Positions 20,006 through 29,000 are shown, counted from the stretch's first letter. The stretch: DNA of 64,000 bases from Viola odorata (GCA_963691705.1 OY829538.1:29222836-29286835), one strand, 5' to 3'. Numbers and translations: made by a program. The notes: a model not told the origin generated them from the letters alone.

Positions 20006-21974
20006 TCATGGGAACGCCTCAGTTATCTTTGGAGAAACCTTTGCCAGATCCGCATCGCGAGCTGATATCTCTTCACGAAGGAAAGAGTTTCTTTTATCAG
20101 CCGCCACTAGCTTAGCCTTAGCCACCACCAGTTCCGCTTCCAAAAGTTCCACTTTGGCCTTTCCCTTTGATTTTTCTCTTGCAAGCTCGGTGCGACAATC
20201 ATTCAGCTCTGCCTGGGTACGACTTTGAAGCTGAGTCAACTCCGTCACCTTGGTCAGGGCGGCATCTAACTACTCCTTTGAGCCGGAGGAACCCCGAAGT
20301 TTGTCACCATGAGCACCGAGAAAATAATACATCTCGCGGAAGCTAGTAAGAGCATTATTCAGAACCCGTGCACGTTGGATATCGGGGGGAAGCCGCAGTA
20401 ATTCCTCCTTAGCTTTGGGAGAGCCAAATATCTCACCCACCAGAGAGCATACCGGCTGGTCTCGCGACAACGGATCCGATATCCCTAGAGCACGAAGACC
20501 ACTAGTACCAAAGGTGGACAGATCTAGTCGGTAAGAAGAAACCACCCCTTGGGAGTCTTGAGGAGAAAGGTTGGCGACAAAAGGAGGAAAGTAACTTTTG
20601 ACGGAATCACTGATGCGAGAATTGGATGTGAAGAGTAATGGTTGAGGACTCCTTGATGGAGGATCGGAAGGAATGCTCGGGTCGGGAGTTAGGGACGCCA
20701 ATCGGTGGAGGTGAGTCTGGCACTGACGGGGTTTCAGCGAGCTCGGGAGGAATGACCGTTGACGCCTCAGTGACTTTTGTCGCTTGAGAAGTACTCGCCA
20801 CAGTAGAAGTGTCGACGCTTGTGAGTGGGACTTCATCAACTTTCTTCAAGGAAATCCCAACAGCTTGAGAGGTTTTCTCAACTCTGAGTTTCTTCTGTTG
20901 CTCTGTGAAAGCATGGAGAAGCTCTGTCTCGATGTCCATGTCCTCGCTGTCACTCTCAGCTATCTTAGTTTCGGGTCAGCTCGTGGTTGTTTTCTTGCTT
21001 CGGACCAGTAGCCAATTGTTAAGAAAACTAGAGGCCCGAGCAGGAATATCGCGCCCTCTCGCGGCAACTGTCTTAGTCCTCCTCTTCCTTGGTGGAGTAG
21101 TTTGACGGCTGGAACTCTCAGGCGGGGGAGAGGCCGGAAGCGTTTGAAGCGGTGTCACGTTTAAATGAGCGACATCCATTCCAGGCGGTTGATCTTCAGT
21201 ATCGTCTGCCACCAAGACATGTTAGAGTAATGAGCAAGTCGAAATGATAACACAAAAAAGAAACTCACCTATAATACACTCCATCATAAGCCGGTACGGG
21301 GCAAACTCTCGGATGCGGAAGGAGAAATTTATTTCTAGCAAGGCGTTGGCCTGACGTAACTCATCCCTAGACAGCACTACCGGGTTTACCCAGACGGAAT
21401 TGACAAGCCCGCGGTTAAAGCCCCTAGGCCAAGGGCGGAAAGGAAGTCTAACAATGAAGAAGCCACTTTTCCAATCTGCTAGAGTCCCCTCGTAGCCCTG
21501 AAACCTCTGCCAGAATGACTGCACGAATGCGTCATTCCACCTCGGGGCGATATCAACCAAACAGTCACGACACTTGTAGCTAAAAAATTTGCAGAATAAA
21601 TTGACAGATGGAGTAAATACACCCTGCAATTCGCAAGCGCGAAGAAAGGCGTAAATTCCGCACCAGGAGGAAGGGGTTATCTCAGCTAGGTCGATATCGT
21701 ACTGACGCAGCAACTTCTTTACAGACTCATGAATGGGAAAGTGAAAACCATAAAGGAACATTTTAAAATAGACCATCCTATCACTCTTGGACAAGGGGTC
21801 ATGAAGCCGCTGACCCACCTCATGAATCCTAACGGAATAACCAGGAGGAAAGGTGATACCCTGACCCTCCAACGCAGCTTTCAGAACCATTTCACAAGTA
21901 AAGAGACTGGGTGTTCTCTCGATTTCTGGGTCTATAGGCATATGAAGACCCCTATGATCCCTAGTCATGCGCAT
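20006..21974 (-). pseudogene. Ret-1 antisense gene beta, homologue of alpha
   Basis: The minus-strand open region starts at 21974 with a clean 235-codon exon 1 (21974-21269): blocks MVYFKMFLYGFHFPIHE, WCGIYAFLRACELQGVF, VDIAPRWNDAFVQSFWQRF and DWKSGFFIVRLPFRPWPRGF. These align with alpha's N-terminal half. A 63-bp intron (21206-21268) joins in phase to exon 2, which is Pro/Ser/Thr-rich with PPRKRRTKT, then a coiled coil (TQLQSRTQAELNDCR) ending near 20006. An in-frame TGA near 20977, a frameshift near 20700 and a TAG near 20268 interrupt exon 2. Ret-2 lacks beta. Function unknown. Confidence 0.75.
21206..21268 (-). other. Beta intron in Ret-1
   Basis: The minus strand has donor ATAG then GTGAGTTTC, a branch-like CTCTAACATG, and acceptor TTGGTGGCAG then ACG. 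Length 63 bp. Removing it keeps the frame (the split codon becomes GAC). Confidence 0.72.
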
Positions 21975-22472
21975 AATGAACCAATGAGAAGAAAATTTGA
22001 GGAAGATGGAGCAAAATACCTGGAATGAGAAGGCAGTGTATAGGCCACCGGCGCCGATGAGCAGTTGAAGAAATTTTCTTTGGATAAAAGAAGAAGCAGA
22101 AAAGAGAGGATGATGGCGAAAAATTTCAAAGCGCGAGCAAAAGTGTTAAAAGAAAACAGTTGTTCCCTTTTAAAGGTTGACCTGAGTACCTAACAACCTG
22201 TAAAAATGAGACGCGTGCAAAACAGAAAATGACACGTGGAAAAACCGCAGAAGGATATTTATGACTAAGCATTTATATCTTTGAAGAAAGACAACTACTG
22301 ACTGGAGGCTGACAGAACGGTTACATCAAGCGGCAGCCCGCTTCTCAGTGATAACTAACAAAGTATGGAAGGAGTTAACGCGGAAGGGCGACTAAGAAAT
22401 GAGAGAAACGAAAAACGTAATTTCATTACATAAAAACCATACGGAATCTACAGAAAGGCACAGTATGCGAAA
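21975..22472. other. Beta upstream region and delta 3' flank
   Basis: No gene seen. The minus strand has CCTTTTAAAGGG-like sequence near 22165-22175, a candidate beta promoter. The stretch around 22120-22250 is recognisably similar to 39890-40020 in Ret-2, where it lies upstream of alpha instead. Confidence 0.5.
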
Positions 22473-22989
22473 TTAATCATCTTCAGGCCAATAGGAAGAC
22501 CAATAGCAGTATTCCCCATTCGAGGACGAAAACTCCTCGGCAACAGGCGGGAAAGGTTCCTCAACGTGCCTCTTCTGACCCAGTTTTAGCGAGCTTGGCC
22601 CTCCTTTGGCAGCGGAGGCCGCGGTATCAGCACCGATATCGCTGGCGGAACTCCTTTCTATGAAGCGATCGATGTGAGGAAACAGTGCGTCACCCTTCCG
22701 AACAGGTGGGATATAAAAGTTAGGAGACGGGTCGACCGACTTCGAGATCCTTCTTTTCTCCGACCTCTTATGACTTTTGCGGCGAGGAAGTCGCCTCTTC
22801 AGGCATGAGGGTGAAGGAGGATTACCAGAATCCAGTGAGGTTGGAGGAGTTGGGGGAGAACCGCATTCAGCAAGGTCTAAAGAGTATGAATCGGCTATGA
22901 AACCACAAACGATTTTGACAAGAAAATATGAAGAAGAAGATGAACAGAAAAAGGGAGAAAAAATCCCAGTAAATAGTTGAGGAGGAGGA
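22473..22989 (-). CDS. Ret-1 antisense delta: conserved basic/acidic protein, unknown function
   Basis: An uninterrupted minus-strand frame of about 165 codons ends with TAA at 22473. Shared with Ret-2 are IADSYSLDLAECGSPPTPPT near the start, a Lys/Arg-rich middle (KRRLPRRKSHKRSEKRR, a possible nuclear signal), AASAAKGGPSS, and an aromatic/acidic end (YCYWSSYWPEDD here, YYYDMYWPDED in Ret-2). I cannot fix the start: no ATG common to both copies is in place, so a spliced upstream exon is possible. No known family recognised. Confidence 0.55.
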
Positions 22990-23293
22990 GCTTTTCCATC
23001 TTCTCGCACAACTTTTGAGAGAATTGATGCGTTTCGAAAACAATCTGAATCGCAGAATTGGATCTTGTGATCACGCCTATTGGAGTTTCTCCCTAATCGA
23101 TGAGCACCAAAAAACCGCCCAATCAGTTGATACTGAAGAGGCGGCGCGAAATTAATGCAGAATGGTTCACGAGGATAACCGTTACTAGTGTCCAACCAAA
23201 GACGGACTCGTTTTCAGTTGGGCTGATGTGGCAATCAACCGAAATGTCAACTGGCACATTACGAAAAACTACAACTCCAATAAAGAAAGACGT
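22990..23293. other. Ret-1 spacer between delta and gamma
   Basis: Non-coding. It holds TTTTCAGTTGGGCTGATG at 23211-23228, a near copy of the sequence immediately before the 3' LTR (23951-23968). Confidence 0.5.
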
Positions 23294-23303
23294 TTTATTT
23301 ATT
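23294..23303 (-). terminator. Gamma poly(A) signal in Ret-1
   Basis: Overlapping AATAAATAAAA on the minus strand, about 75 nt after the gamma stop. Ret-2 has AATAAA at 41093-41098, 77 nt after its gamma stop. Confidence 0.65.
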
Positions 23304-23375
23304 CATTTATGGCCTAACAACCTGGGCATACATTCATACAAAGAGAAGAAAAGATAGGATGGCGACGGCTAACAA

Positions 23376-23759
23376 TCAAGCCTGGGATCCCGTATCATCA
23401 TCCTCCACCATAGTGGGGACCTCCCTCAAAGCGTCCGTAACAGAGGTCAACTCGATGGAAGAAATCCTCATGCCCTTCAAGCAGCAGTTCAGCAGGTGCT
23501 TCCTCTGCTGCAGCATGGTGATCACCACCTCGATGCGGGAGACAGCAGCAACCAACTTTGACACACTCTCCAGAGGACTGAAATCCTCTAGAGAAGCCGC
23601 ACCAAGCCTGGACCGAAGGGGAGTTAGCATCCCTTGAAGCTCCAGAACGTCCTCGGCCGTCTTGATCAGTATATTTTCCAGAAAGCTGACGTCATCGTCA
23701 TTGAGGTTCTTCAGAGTGTGGGTTTTGGAGATCAGAAAGTTCTTGGTGAGACCGTCCAT
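23376..23759 (-). CDS. Ret-1 antisense gamma: conserved 127-residue helical protein
   Basis: ATG at 23759, stop at 23376, 127 codons with no interruption. Ret-2 encodes a protein of exactly the same length (41175-41558) with no gaps and roughly three quarters identity by eye. Shared blocks: LTKNFLISK, VSFLEN, TPLRSRLG, SKLVAAV, RIEVVIT, LTSVTDALRE. It looks wholly helical, with an acidic tail (EDDD). No signal peptide or known family seen. It lies between delta and the 3' LTR, with its own TATA-like box and poly(A) signal. Function unknown. Confidence 0.72.
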   Translation of the reverse strand: MDGLTKNFLISKTHTLKNLNDDDVSFLENILIKTAEDVLELQGMLTPLRSRLGAASLEDFSPLESVSKLVAAVSRIEVVITMLQQRKHLLNCCLKGMRISSIELTSVTDALREVPTMVEDDDTGSQA

Positions 23760-23818
23760 AATGAAATTGCTAAGAAGAAATGCTAAAAAGATGTGTAATT
23801 GGCGCGAGGAAAATTCGA

Positions 23819-23825
23819 ATTTATA
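23819..23825 (-). promoter_or_regulatory. Antisense TATA-like box for gamma in Ret-1
   Basis: TATAAAT on the minus strand in ACTTATAAATTCG, 60 nt before the gamma ATG. In Ret-2 TATAAAT lies at 41618-41624, also exactly 60 nt before its ATG, although the sequence between has diverged. Confidence 0.68.
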
Positions 23826-23950
23826 AGTCTCAAGAAAAAGCTGTGAAAAGACGTGCTCCTCGATGACCGAGCCACCCGTTATCGTGTGAGTCGACGGGCA
23901 CAATCTAAATGGAAGCTGAAATGATAGCCCTTGGTAAACACTCGGGCTCA

Positions 23951-23966
23951 TTTTCAGTTGGGCTTA
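23951..23966 (+). other. Ret-1 sequence at the plus-strand priming position
   Basis: TTTTCAGTTGGGCTTA sits just before the 3' LTR. It is not purine-rich, unlike normal polypurine tracts. Ret-2 has the identical sequence at 41755-41770. Confidence 0.6.
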
Positions 23967-24505
23967 TGATAACAATTAAGGCAACCCCAAGGGTATTATC
24001 ATCCTTGTATCAGTGTAAAGGTCGGAACACTATCGTGCCTGCTTGGGGTCAGCCGCGGAAGGCTAACGCCCCTTAGCTAGCAAGGAACCCTGGGATGGTC
24101 GACATCGGGGTGGGGGTAAAGGGAGGTCTCACACGTCATCTATCCGCACGCATGGCGTTATCCCATCCCAGGACAGCCATGACGTCACCTGAGGCTACCG
24201 CCCATGACGTCACTTGAAGCTACCGCCCATGACATCACCTGAGGCATTATCTCCCCCAATAACGCCTCCCCCTAGAGGTAACGCCCTCGCGTGGCCTATA
24301 AATACCCCCCAATTTGAAACGCAAGGTAAGCCTAAGATCGCTACTGGAACCCCTGCTATTTTGAACAACCATACTAACTTAAGCGTCGGAGTGTCTACGC
24401 CGGAGCCCCCATTCCGGCGCTTTGCAGGTACATTCGAGGACAACTACAGTGACTCTAAGTGGCCATACCTCTGCCCCCGATCCTCCAGAACTCCGAATCT
24501 TATCA
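23967..24505 (+). repeat. Ret-1 3' LTR
   Basis: 539 bp, pairing with 4974-5491. It has three copies of a 25-bp unit containing TGACGTCA or TGACATCA (from 24180), and TATAAATA at 24297-24304. Confidence 0.93.
24180..24304 (+). promoter_or_regulatory. Ret-1 3' LTR promoter with triplicated TGACGTCA unit
   Basis: TGACGTCA at 24180 and 24205 and TGACATCA at 24230, spaced 25 bp, lie upstream of TATAAATA. This is an enhancer-like arrangement of bZIP sites that could drive downstream transcription into 24506 onward. Confidence 0.65.
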
Positions 24506-24510
24506 TATAT

Positions 24511-25510
24511 ATTGATCATCTATTGTGTCCAAAGTTTAAGTGGCACACTTTATTCATATTCTTATTGTTCTTTGTTTAACTTTAATTACCATAAAAGCTC
24601 TCTTATTGGTATAGGCGTGGATAGTTCCGAGATTAGTCGGTTAGCTCACAAACTCTGTTGTAAGGCGGAGATGTTACCAGTAATATATTTGGGTGTTCCA
24701 CTAGGTGCTAACCCAAATAGGCAAGCTACTTGGCAGCCTATGCTCTATAAGGTGAAAAAGCGTCTTGCCAAATTGGTGTTAAATTCTTTGCCCATCTATT
24801 ATCTCTCTTTGTATCGGATTCCCTGAGGTGTGGCAGAGTCCTTTGAGAAAGGTAATGAGGTTGGTAAATATCTTACGAAAGCTAGATGGGAGCTATTGAT
24901 TCGAAGTTGACTTTGGGGAGGGCTAAGCATGGGCACCATTTAGCGGAAAAACACTGCATTGTTGTTCAAATGGTCTTGGGCGTTGAGAAGCTCGGATAGC
25001 AGGATATGGGCTAAGATTGTTTCTAAGGAATATGGGTATAACTAGCGATCCTATGAGTCGTCAGTGTGTGAATTAACTATGTCTAAAGTGTGGCAAGGGA
25101 TTCAAGCTCCGATTTCTTTGTATAAGCCTTTATGAAATGTCGATACTTCTGTGGTGATAGGGAATGATACAAGCACGACATCGCAAACACCATCACCAAC
25201 ATCGATCTGACCCATCACTCGATCCCAATCCAAGCACTCTTGTTCTTCCTGTTATCTTCTCGATCCCAACCAGTGCACTCTTGGGTTTGTGAGTTATCTT
25301 CTTGTTCTTCCTTTTATTTTTTTGTATTCAACCTTGCAAGAACTAAATCCTAGATATTAATGCAAGTTTTGGCTAAGTACGATTTCAATGTTTAATGTAT
25401 TCTTGAAATAATCTTTATATCTTGGAATTCTTAAGCTTTCAACCTACGATTCCTTGGTCGAAACGTATCAGGGAATGGGTATAACTCCCTGTTCTAGAAA
25501 TCTAATTAAT
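24511..25510 (+). pseudogene. LINE reverse transcriptase fragment
   Basis: Decayed plant non-LTR retrotransposon on the plus strand. Frames read NYHKSSLIGIGVDSSEISRL, LPVIYLGVPLGANP and LNSLPIYYLSLYRIP, then KNTALLFKWSWALRSSDSRIW and WQGIQAPISLY. These are the standard LINE RT C-terminal and downstream blocks. About 20 residues (the usual GGR-type linker) are missing between KKRLAK and LVLNS. Stops and frame changes abound. A 306-bp solo LTR splits it at 25165; the reading resumes with IGNGYNSLF after 25471. The RT active-site region and 5' part are absent. Confidence 0.85.
25165..25470. mobile_element. 306-bp solo LTR or small terminal-repeat element in the LINE
   Basis: TGATACAAGC to AAACGTATCA, with inverted ends TGATAC/GTATCA, flanked by GGGAA on both sides (25160-25164 and 25471-25475). 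Removing it rejoins the LINE reading. No coding capacity. Orientation unknown. Confidence 0.8.
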
Positions 25511-25524
25511 GCAATGGAGGTTAT

Positions 25525-25614
25525 CTTCTTTTTCTTTTTCTTTTCTTTTTCTTTTTCAACCAATCACATAATTTCTTTTGGTACCAAATAGGTGTGGTGT
25601 GATACCATGACAAT

Positions 25615-25692
<78 letters not shown>
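25525..25692. repeat. CTTTTT repeat and (AT)n microsatellite
   Basis: CTTTTT-type repeats at 25525-25557, then about 37 AT units at 25617-25692. Alternating AT is a common site of slippage and instability. Confidence 0.95.
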
Positions 25693-25693
<1 letters not shown>

Positions 25694-26101
25694 ACATGGC
25701 TTTGTAGATGGGTGTGACAAGAATTATTTTTTTGCAGCCGAGAGCATATAGAGAAGAAAAAGAGTTGAGGCGTACGACGCCAATTTTCCGTCATGTGCTG
25801 AATCGATTGGAATTGGGGTTTGATCAAATTAATTAGCGTATGTGTAGTGTAACAGTTGATTCCATGCTTCGTGATCGTGATTAACGTTGAGCAAGAAGTG
25901 AAGGTTGTTCGAAGTTTTAGGCTTACCAATGAACAATGATTGATTCTTGACGGGTTAAACCTTACTTCAAGTTCTTCAAGATGAACGGTGTTGACCATTT
26001 ACTGGGTTGTGATTGTGGGTATTTTTTTAGATACTTATTCTCTTGTTCTTCTCTGATTCGATTGATTGAATTGTTTGATTGTTATTATTGGTGATAGTGG
26101 T
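25693..26101. other. Unassigned AT-rich stretch before Ret-3
   Basis: About 400 bp with no convincing gene or repeat structure. It should be the host-side flank of Ret-3. Confidence 0.5.
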
Positions 26102-27052
26102 TGATAATATATCCACTTTCACTTGGCACCAAAAGGGTGTTTCGCATAAAAGAGAAGTCAGCTCGCTAAGTAAGAGCGAGAAGCCAACTTTCGCCTATAA
26201 AGCGAACATGAGGGTTCTCACTCTCTCACAACAATGCTCAAGAGAAGCGAGCTCAATTGCTTAACGAAAGTCAAGAAATAAGTCAAGTCGCTTCGCGACA
26301 TGGGCAGAAAGCGAGCTCGACTCTTTCGCTTTATTTCTCACGAGCGAGCTCAAGCGCATGCCAAGGCCTAGAAAGCGAGTAATAAGCTAGGGGATTAAAC
26401 CGAGGGAAAACAAAAGCCAAAAGTTGCTTCGCCCCTCACCCAGCGATTCAAGGCTCAGCTTGATTTCCGCAAGGTGTTAGACTTCTACACCAACTATCCA
26501 AGCACTCTTGCAGACCAAGTACACGACCATTTAAGACACTTTCAAAAAGGAGTTGGTGCTCATTAAATGCGACTGAAAAGCAGACATTCCTTCTTAACCA
26601 AGAGAGGCCCAGAGAATCAGGGTCGTCAGGAGCCCATTTAGTGACCCTTGAAGTACAAGCTGATCAAGATATTATCAAAGGGAAAATGACTTCCATGTCC
26701 CCAAAGACTAAGTTTTGGGGGCCTATATAAACCTCACATTTTTTAGACATAACCAATTGAATGCAATCATAAATAGACACAACTATAACTTTCTCTCCGA
26801 TTGTATTACCTTTGAATCATCATTTTAATCGCACAAATATCTTTTTATTAATTACATCCTTAGAGTCATTAAACCCTTCACCTACCATTTTAACTTGAGA
26901 TTTGGAGTGTTTATCAAAAGGGGGAAACCTTAGTTACTTTGTAAGTGAATTCAAGAACAAGAAAGAGACCTCCGCATCGAGGTTTAAGATAAGATAAAGC
27001 CACTAATTGCGCCGTACACACCTTAAACACACACTCCTACATAAAATATTAA
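26102..27052 (+). repeat. Ret-3 5' LTR (ends approximate)
   Basis: The start TGATAATATATCC is chosen by analogy with TGATAAC of Ret-1. The end CATAAAATATTAA is aligned by eye to CAGAATCTTATCA, placed by the following primer site. TATATAA at 26724-26730 is a likely TATA box. The partner LTR is outside the window, so the ends cannot be checked here. Confidence 0.55.
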
Positions 27053-27073
27053 AATTTAGTGCTCTCATTGAGA
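27053..27073 (+). other. Ret-3 primer-binding site region
   Basis: AATTTAGTGCTCTCATTGAGA aligns base for base with AATTGGTGCTTTCATTGAGG of Ret-2, apart from a few changes. Confidence 0.6.
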
Positions 27074-27169
27074 GTATTGAGCGAGATCCTCTATGCTCGA
27101 GACTCTCTTAAACTTACACAAAAATTACCCTATTTTAAACTAAACACATTCACTAAAATCTCATAAACT

Positions 27170-27480
27170 ATGGCTAATCATAACATCAATTCTCCTGCTT
27201 ATGGTATGGCCCAAAATTTTATTACACCTCTAGGACCCACTCAAGCGCCCCGCTAGGGCTTAATCCCATCAACCCCTTGATGACCCCGAGAAACTTGTTC
27301 ACTTCGGGGGGAGGACAACTAGGTTTCATTACCTTAGACCCCACTCTTGTTGCTCTCAACACTCGCTTAGACAACATGGCTTAGCTCCTTAACACAACCG
27401 CTGCGAGCTAAGAGAGACTAGCGCTTAACACCTCTTTCACGCAAAACTAAGAGCATGCAGGCCTAATGACCGTACCAAAT
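27170..27480 (+). pseudogene. Ret-3 gag, N-terminal piece
   Basis: Starts at ATG 27170 (MANHNINSPAYGMAQNFI). Later LNTRLDNMA and NTTAASxERLALNTSFTQN correspond to the LDQLTELAAGF region of Ret-2 gag. Several stops, mostly CAG or CAA to TAG or TAA. Interrupted near 27480 by non-gag DNA. Confidence 0.65.
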
Positions 27481-28015
27481 ATAATCTTGTGCCCAAAAAG
27501 TAACCAATTGGATCAAAAGAATTGATAGTAATTATTTAAATAAATACTTAGTGTATTATTTAAGGAGTTAAATAAATACTTGGTGTATTATTTAAGGAGT
27601 TAAATATATACTTGGTGTAGTTTTACTAGGATATTATTTGATAATATCTAACACATATCTAGCATATATCTATTAGGGTACTTTGGTAACTAACCAAGCC
27701 TAAAACCCTAGTAGATATAGTTAAGGATGTCCTACACCTAGAGTTAGTTTTTGTGTGGGTAATTTTCAGTTTTCTCTCTTACAAAAACCGCACATCACAA
27801 AGGAAAGGAAAGAAGAGAAAATGAAAAGTGTTGCATTCTAGTGGATTGTGAATCTTCTTCTGTCGGTTCTAGCAGAAAATTCCTGTCAATTATTCAGCTC
27901 AATGTTGTGGATACCAATAGAGGGTGTTTGTTTGTATGGGCAATACTTGTTGGTTCAGTTTGATCACTTGAGGGCCAGGATTGGTACTACCTCCTCACAC
28001 GGTGACTAACACTTG
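27481..28015. other. Non-gag insertion in Ret-3 gag, possibly a solo LTR
   Basis: AT-rich, non-coding, between two gag pieces. It contains a three-copy repeat of about 32 bp (AATAAATACTTGGTGTATTA, 27530-27620) and a Copia-LTR-like look (AACCCTAG, then TTCTCTCTTACAAAAACCGC). I could not find matching ends or a duplication. Confidence 0.45.
27530..27620 (+). repeat. Three-copy tandem repeat of about 32 bp
   Basis: Units read AATAAATACTTAGTGTATTA, AATAAATACTTGGTGTATTA and AATATATACTTGGTGTAG, joined by TTTAAGGAGTTA. Confidence 0.8.
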
Positions 28016-28059
28016 AGCCCCCTTTATCCATCACTCTCAACTCAAGATTCAAAATGCCA

Positions 28060-28344
28060 TCGCAGGAGAAGATGTGGGAGACACGGGCAACTCGACGACC
28101 CTGAATAGAAATCGAGACCGCTCACCTGAGCGATCACTGAGAGGACCTGCGAGAATATTGCTACCAATGAGATCAAACAGGCCCGTCGCTTCACATCAAA
28201 GTGCAAAGGAGAGATCGATAGTGTCTCATCATAGTGAAAGAACCAAGCAAGAACCCAACAATAGATCCCCCGCACGGGCAGGGAACCACAGAGCTTAGTC
28301 GCAGTTGCAGTGATCTCTCCCGCGATGATCACCCACATGACACT
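28060..28344 (+). pseudogene. Ret-3 gag, Arg/Ser-rich piece
   Basis: Reads TTLNRNRDRSPERSLRGPAR and RTKQEPNNRSPARAGNH, the Arg/Ser-rich segment that precedes the gag core in Ret-1 and Ret-2. It is cut at 28344 by Ret-2, and gag resumes at 42290. Confidence 0.6.
28340..28344. repeat. Ret-2 target-site duplication ACACT
   Basis: ACACT precedes the 5' LTR and recurs at 42285-42289 after the 3' LTR. Ret-3 gag reading lies on both sides. Confidence 0.93.
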
Positions 28345-28914
28345 TGATAACAATAGACCTAACGCCTAGGGTATTTTCGTCTTTACACCCCGCGTTAGGG
28401 ACAGAACGCGGTTATACCTACCGGACAACCAACTTCGAGGCTATCGCCCTTTATCAAGCGATCAACGCTGGGATGATCGACATCAACGGGGGGGTCCCAC
28501 GAGGTCACTTTGTCATGACCAGGCATTATCCCGCCCCAGGCTGAGCGCACCGATCCTTGAGGAAGGTAGGCGTTACCTTGCCTAGGTAACTCCTACCCCC
28601 ATATATATCTAACGCAACGATAGCACACCATTGACGGGGAATGTCAACCCTCTTACAGGCTCGTTAGTGCCCTTTATGGCCGAGCCCCCCCAGAAAACAC
28701 CCCGCTTTTCGTCTAGAAATACCCCCATAATCAAGGAGCCTAAGATCGCTGGCAAAAGCTCTGCTACTTTGACCACTCATACTAACTTAAGCATCAGAGT
28801 GTTTACGCCGGGACCCCCTCCCGGCGCCCTGCAGGTACACCGGACAACCGCGGGCGTGGAATCCAAGGAGCCATTCTCCCCTTCTACCCTTCGCCAACAG
28901 TCAGAATCTTATCA
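28345..28914 (+). repeat. Ret-2 5' LTR with mutated TATA box
   Basis: 570 bp. At 28714-28721 it reads TAGAAATA where the 3' LTR has TATAAATA (42075-42082). It keeps about 60 bp after CAAGCGATCA that the 3' copy has lost. It lacks a short GAAGGTAA stretch present in the 3' copy. Confidence 0.92.
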
Positions 28915-28917
28915 AAT

Positions 28918-28935
28918 TGGTGCTTTCATTGAGGG
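28918..28935 (+). other. Ret-2 primer-binding site
   Basis: TGGTGCTTTCATTGAGGG begins three bases after the LTR end, as in Ret-1. Confidence 0.7.
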
Positions 28936-29000
28936 CTCTAGTTCTATTCAGTGAGAATCCTTAATAACCAAGCTCCATTCTTTCCGAAGACAGAAGGATT

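Larger units (their letters stand above)
4974..24505 (+). mobile_element. Ret-1: complete Tat/Retand-like LTR retrotransposon
   Basis: Bounded by LTRs starting TGATAAC and ending CTTATCA, flanked by an exact 5-bp duplication TATAT (4969-4973 and 24506-24510). The plus strand holds gag, protease, RT, RNase H, a second RNase H and integrase in one original frame. The second RNase H before integrase marks the Tat group (Ogre, Retand). A six-unit tandem array after integrase, as in Retand, and a long antisense gene block fill the 3' half. TRG-1 (4112 bp) is inserted within it. Without TRG-1 the element is about 15.4 kb. The coding region is heavily mutated. Confidence 0.95.

Noticed and set aside
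25165..25470. DNA transposon (MITE) for the 306-bp insert
   Set aside because: The inverted ends are only 6 bp and start TG/CA with a 5-bp duplication, which fits an LTR better; not fully excluded.
25564..25998. 144-codon frame on the minus strand with a run of Ile-Tyr
   Set aside because: It is the translation of the (AT)n microsatellite and its flanks; no conserved block.
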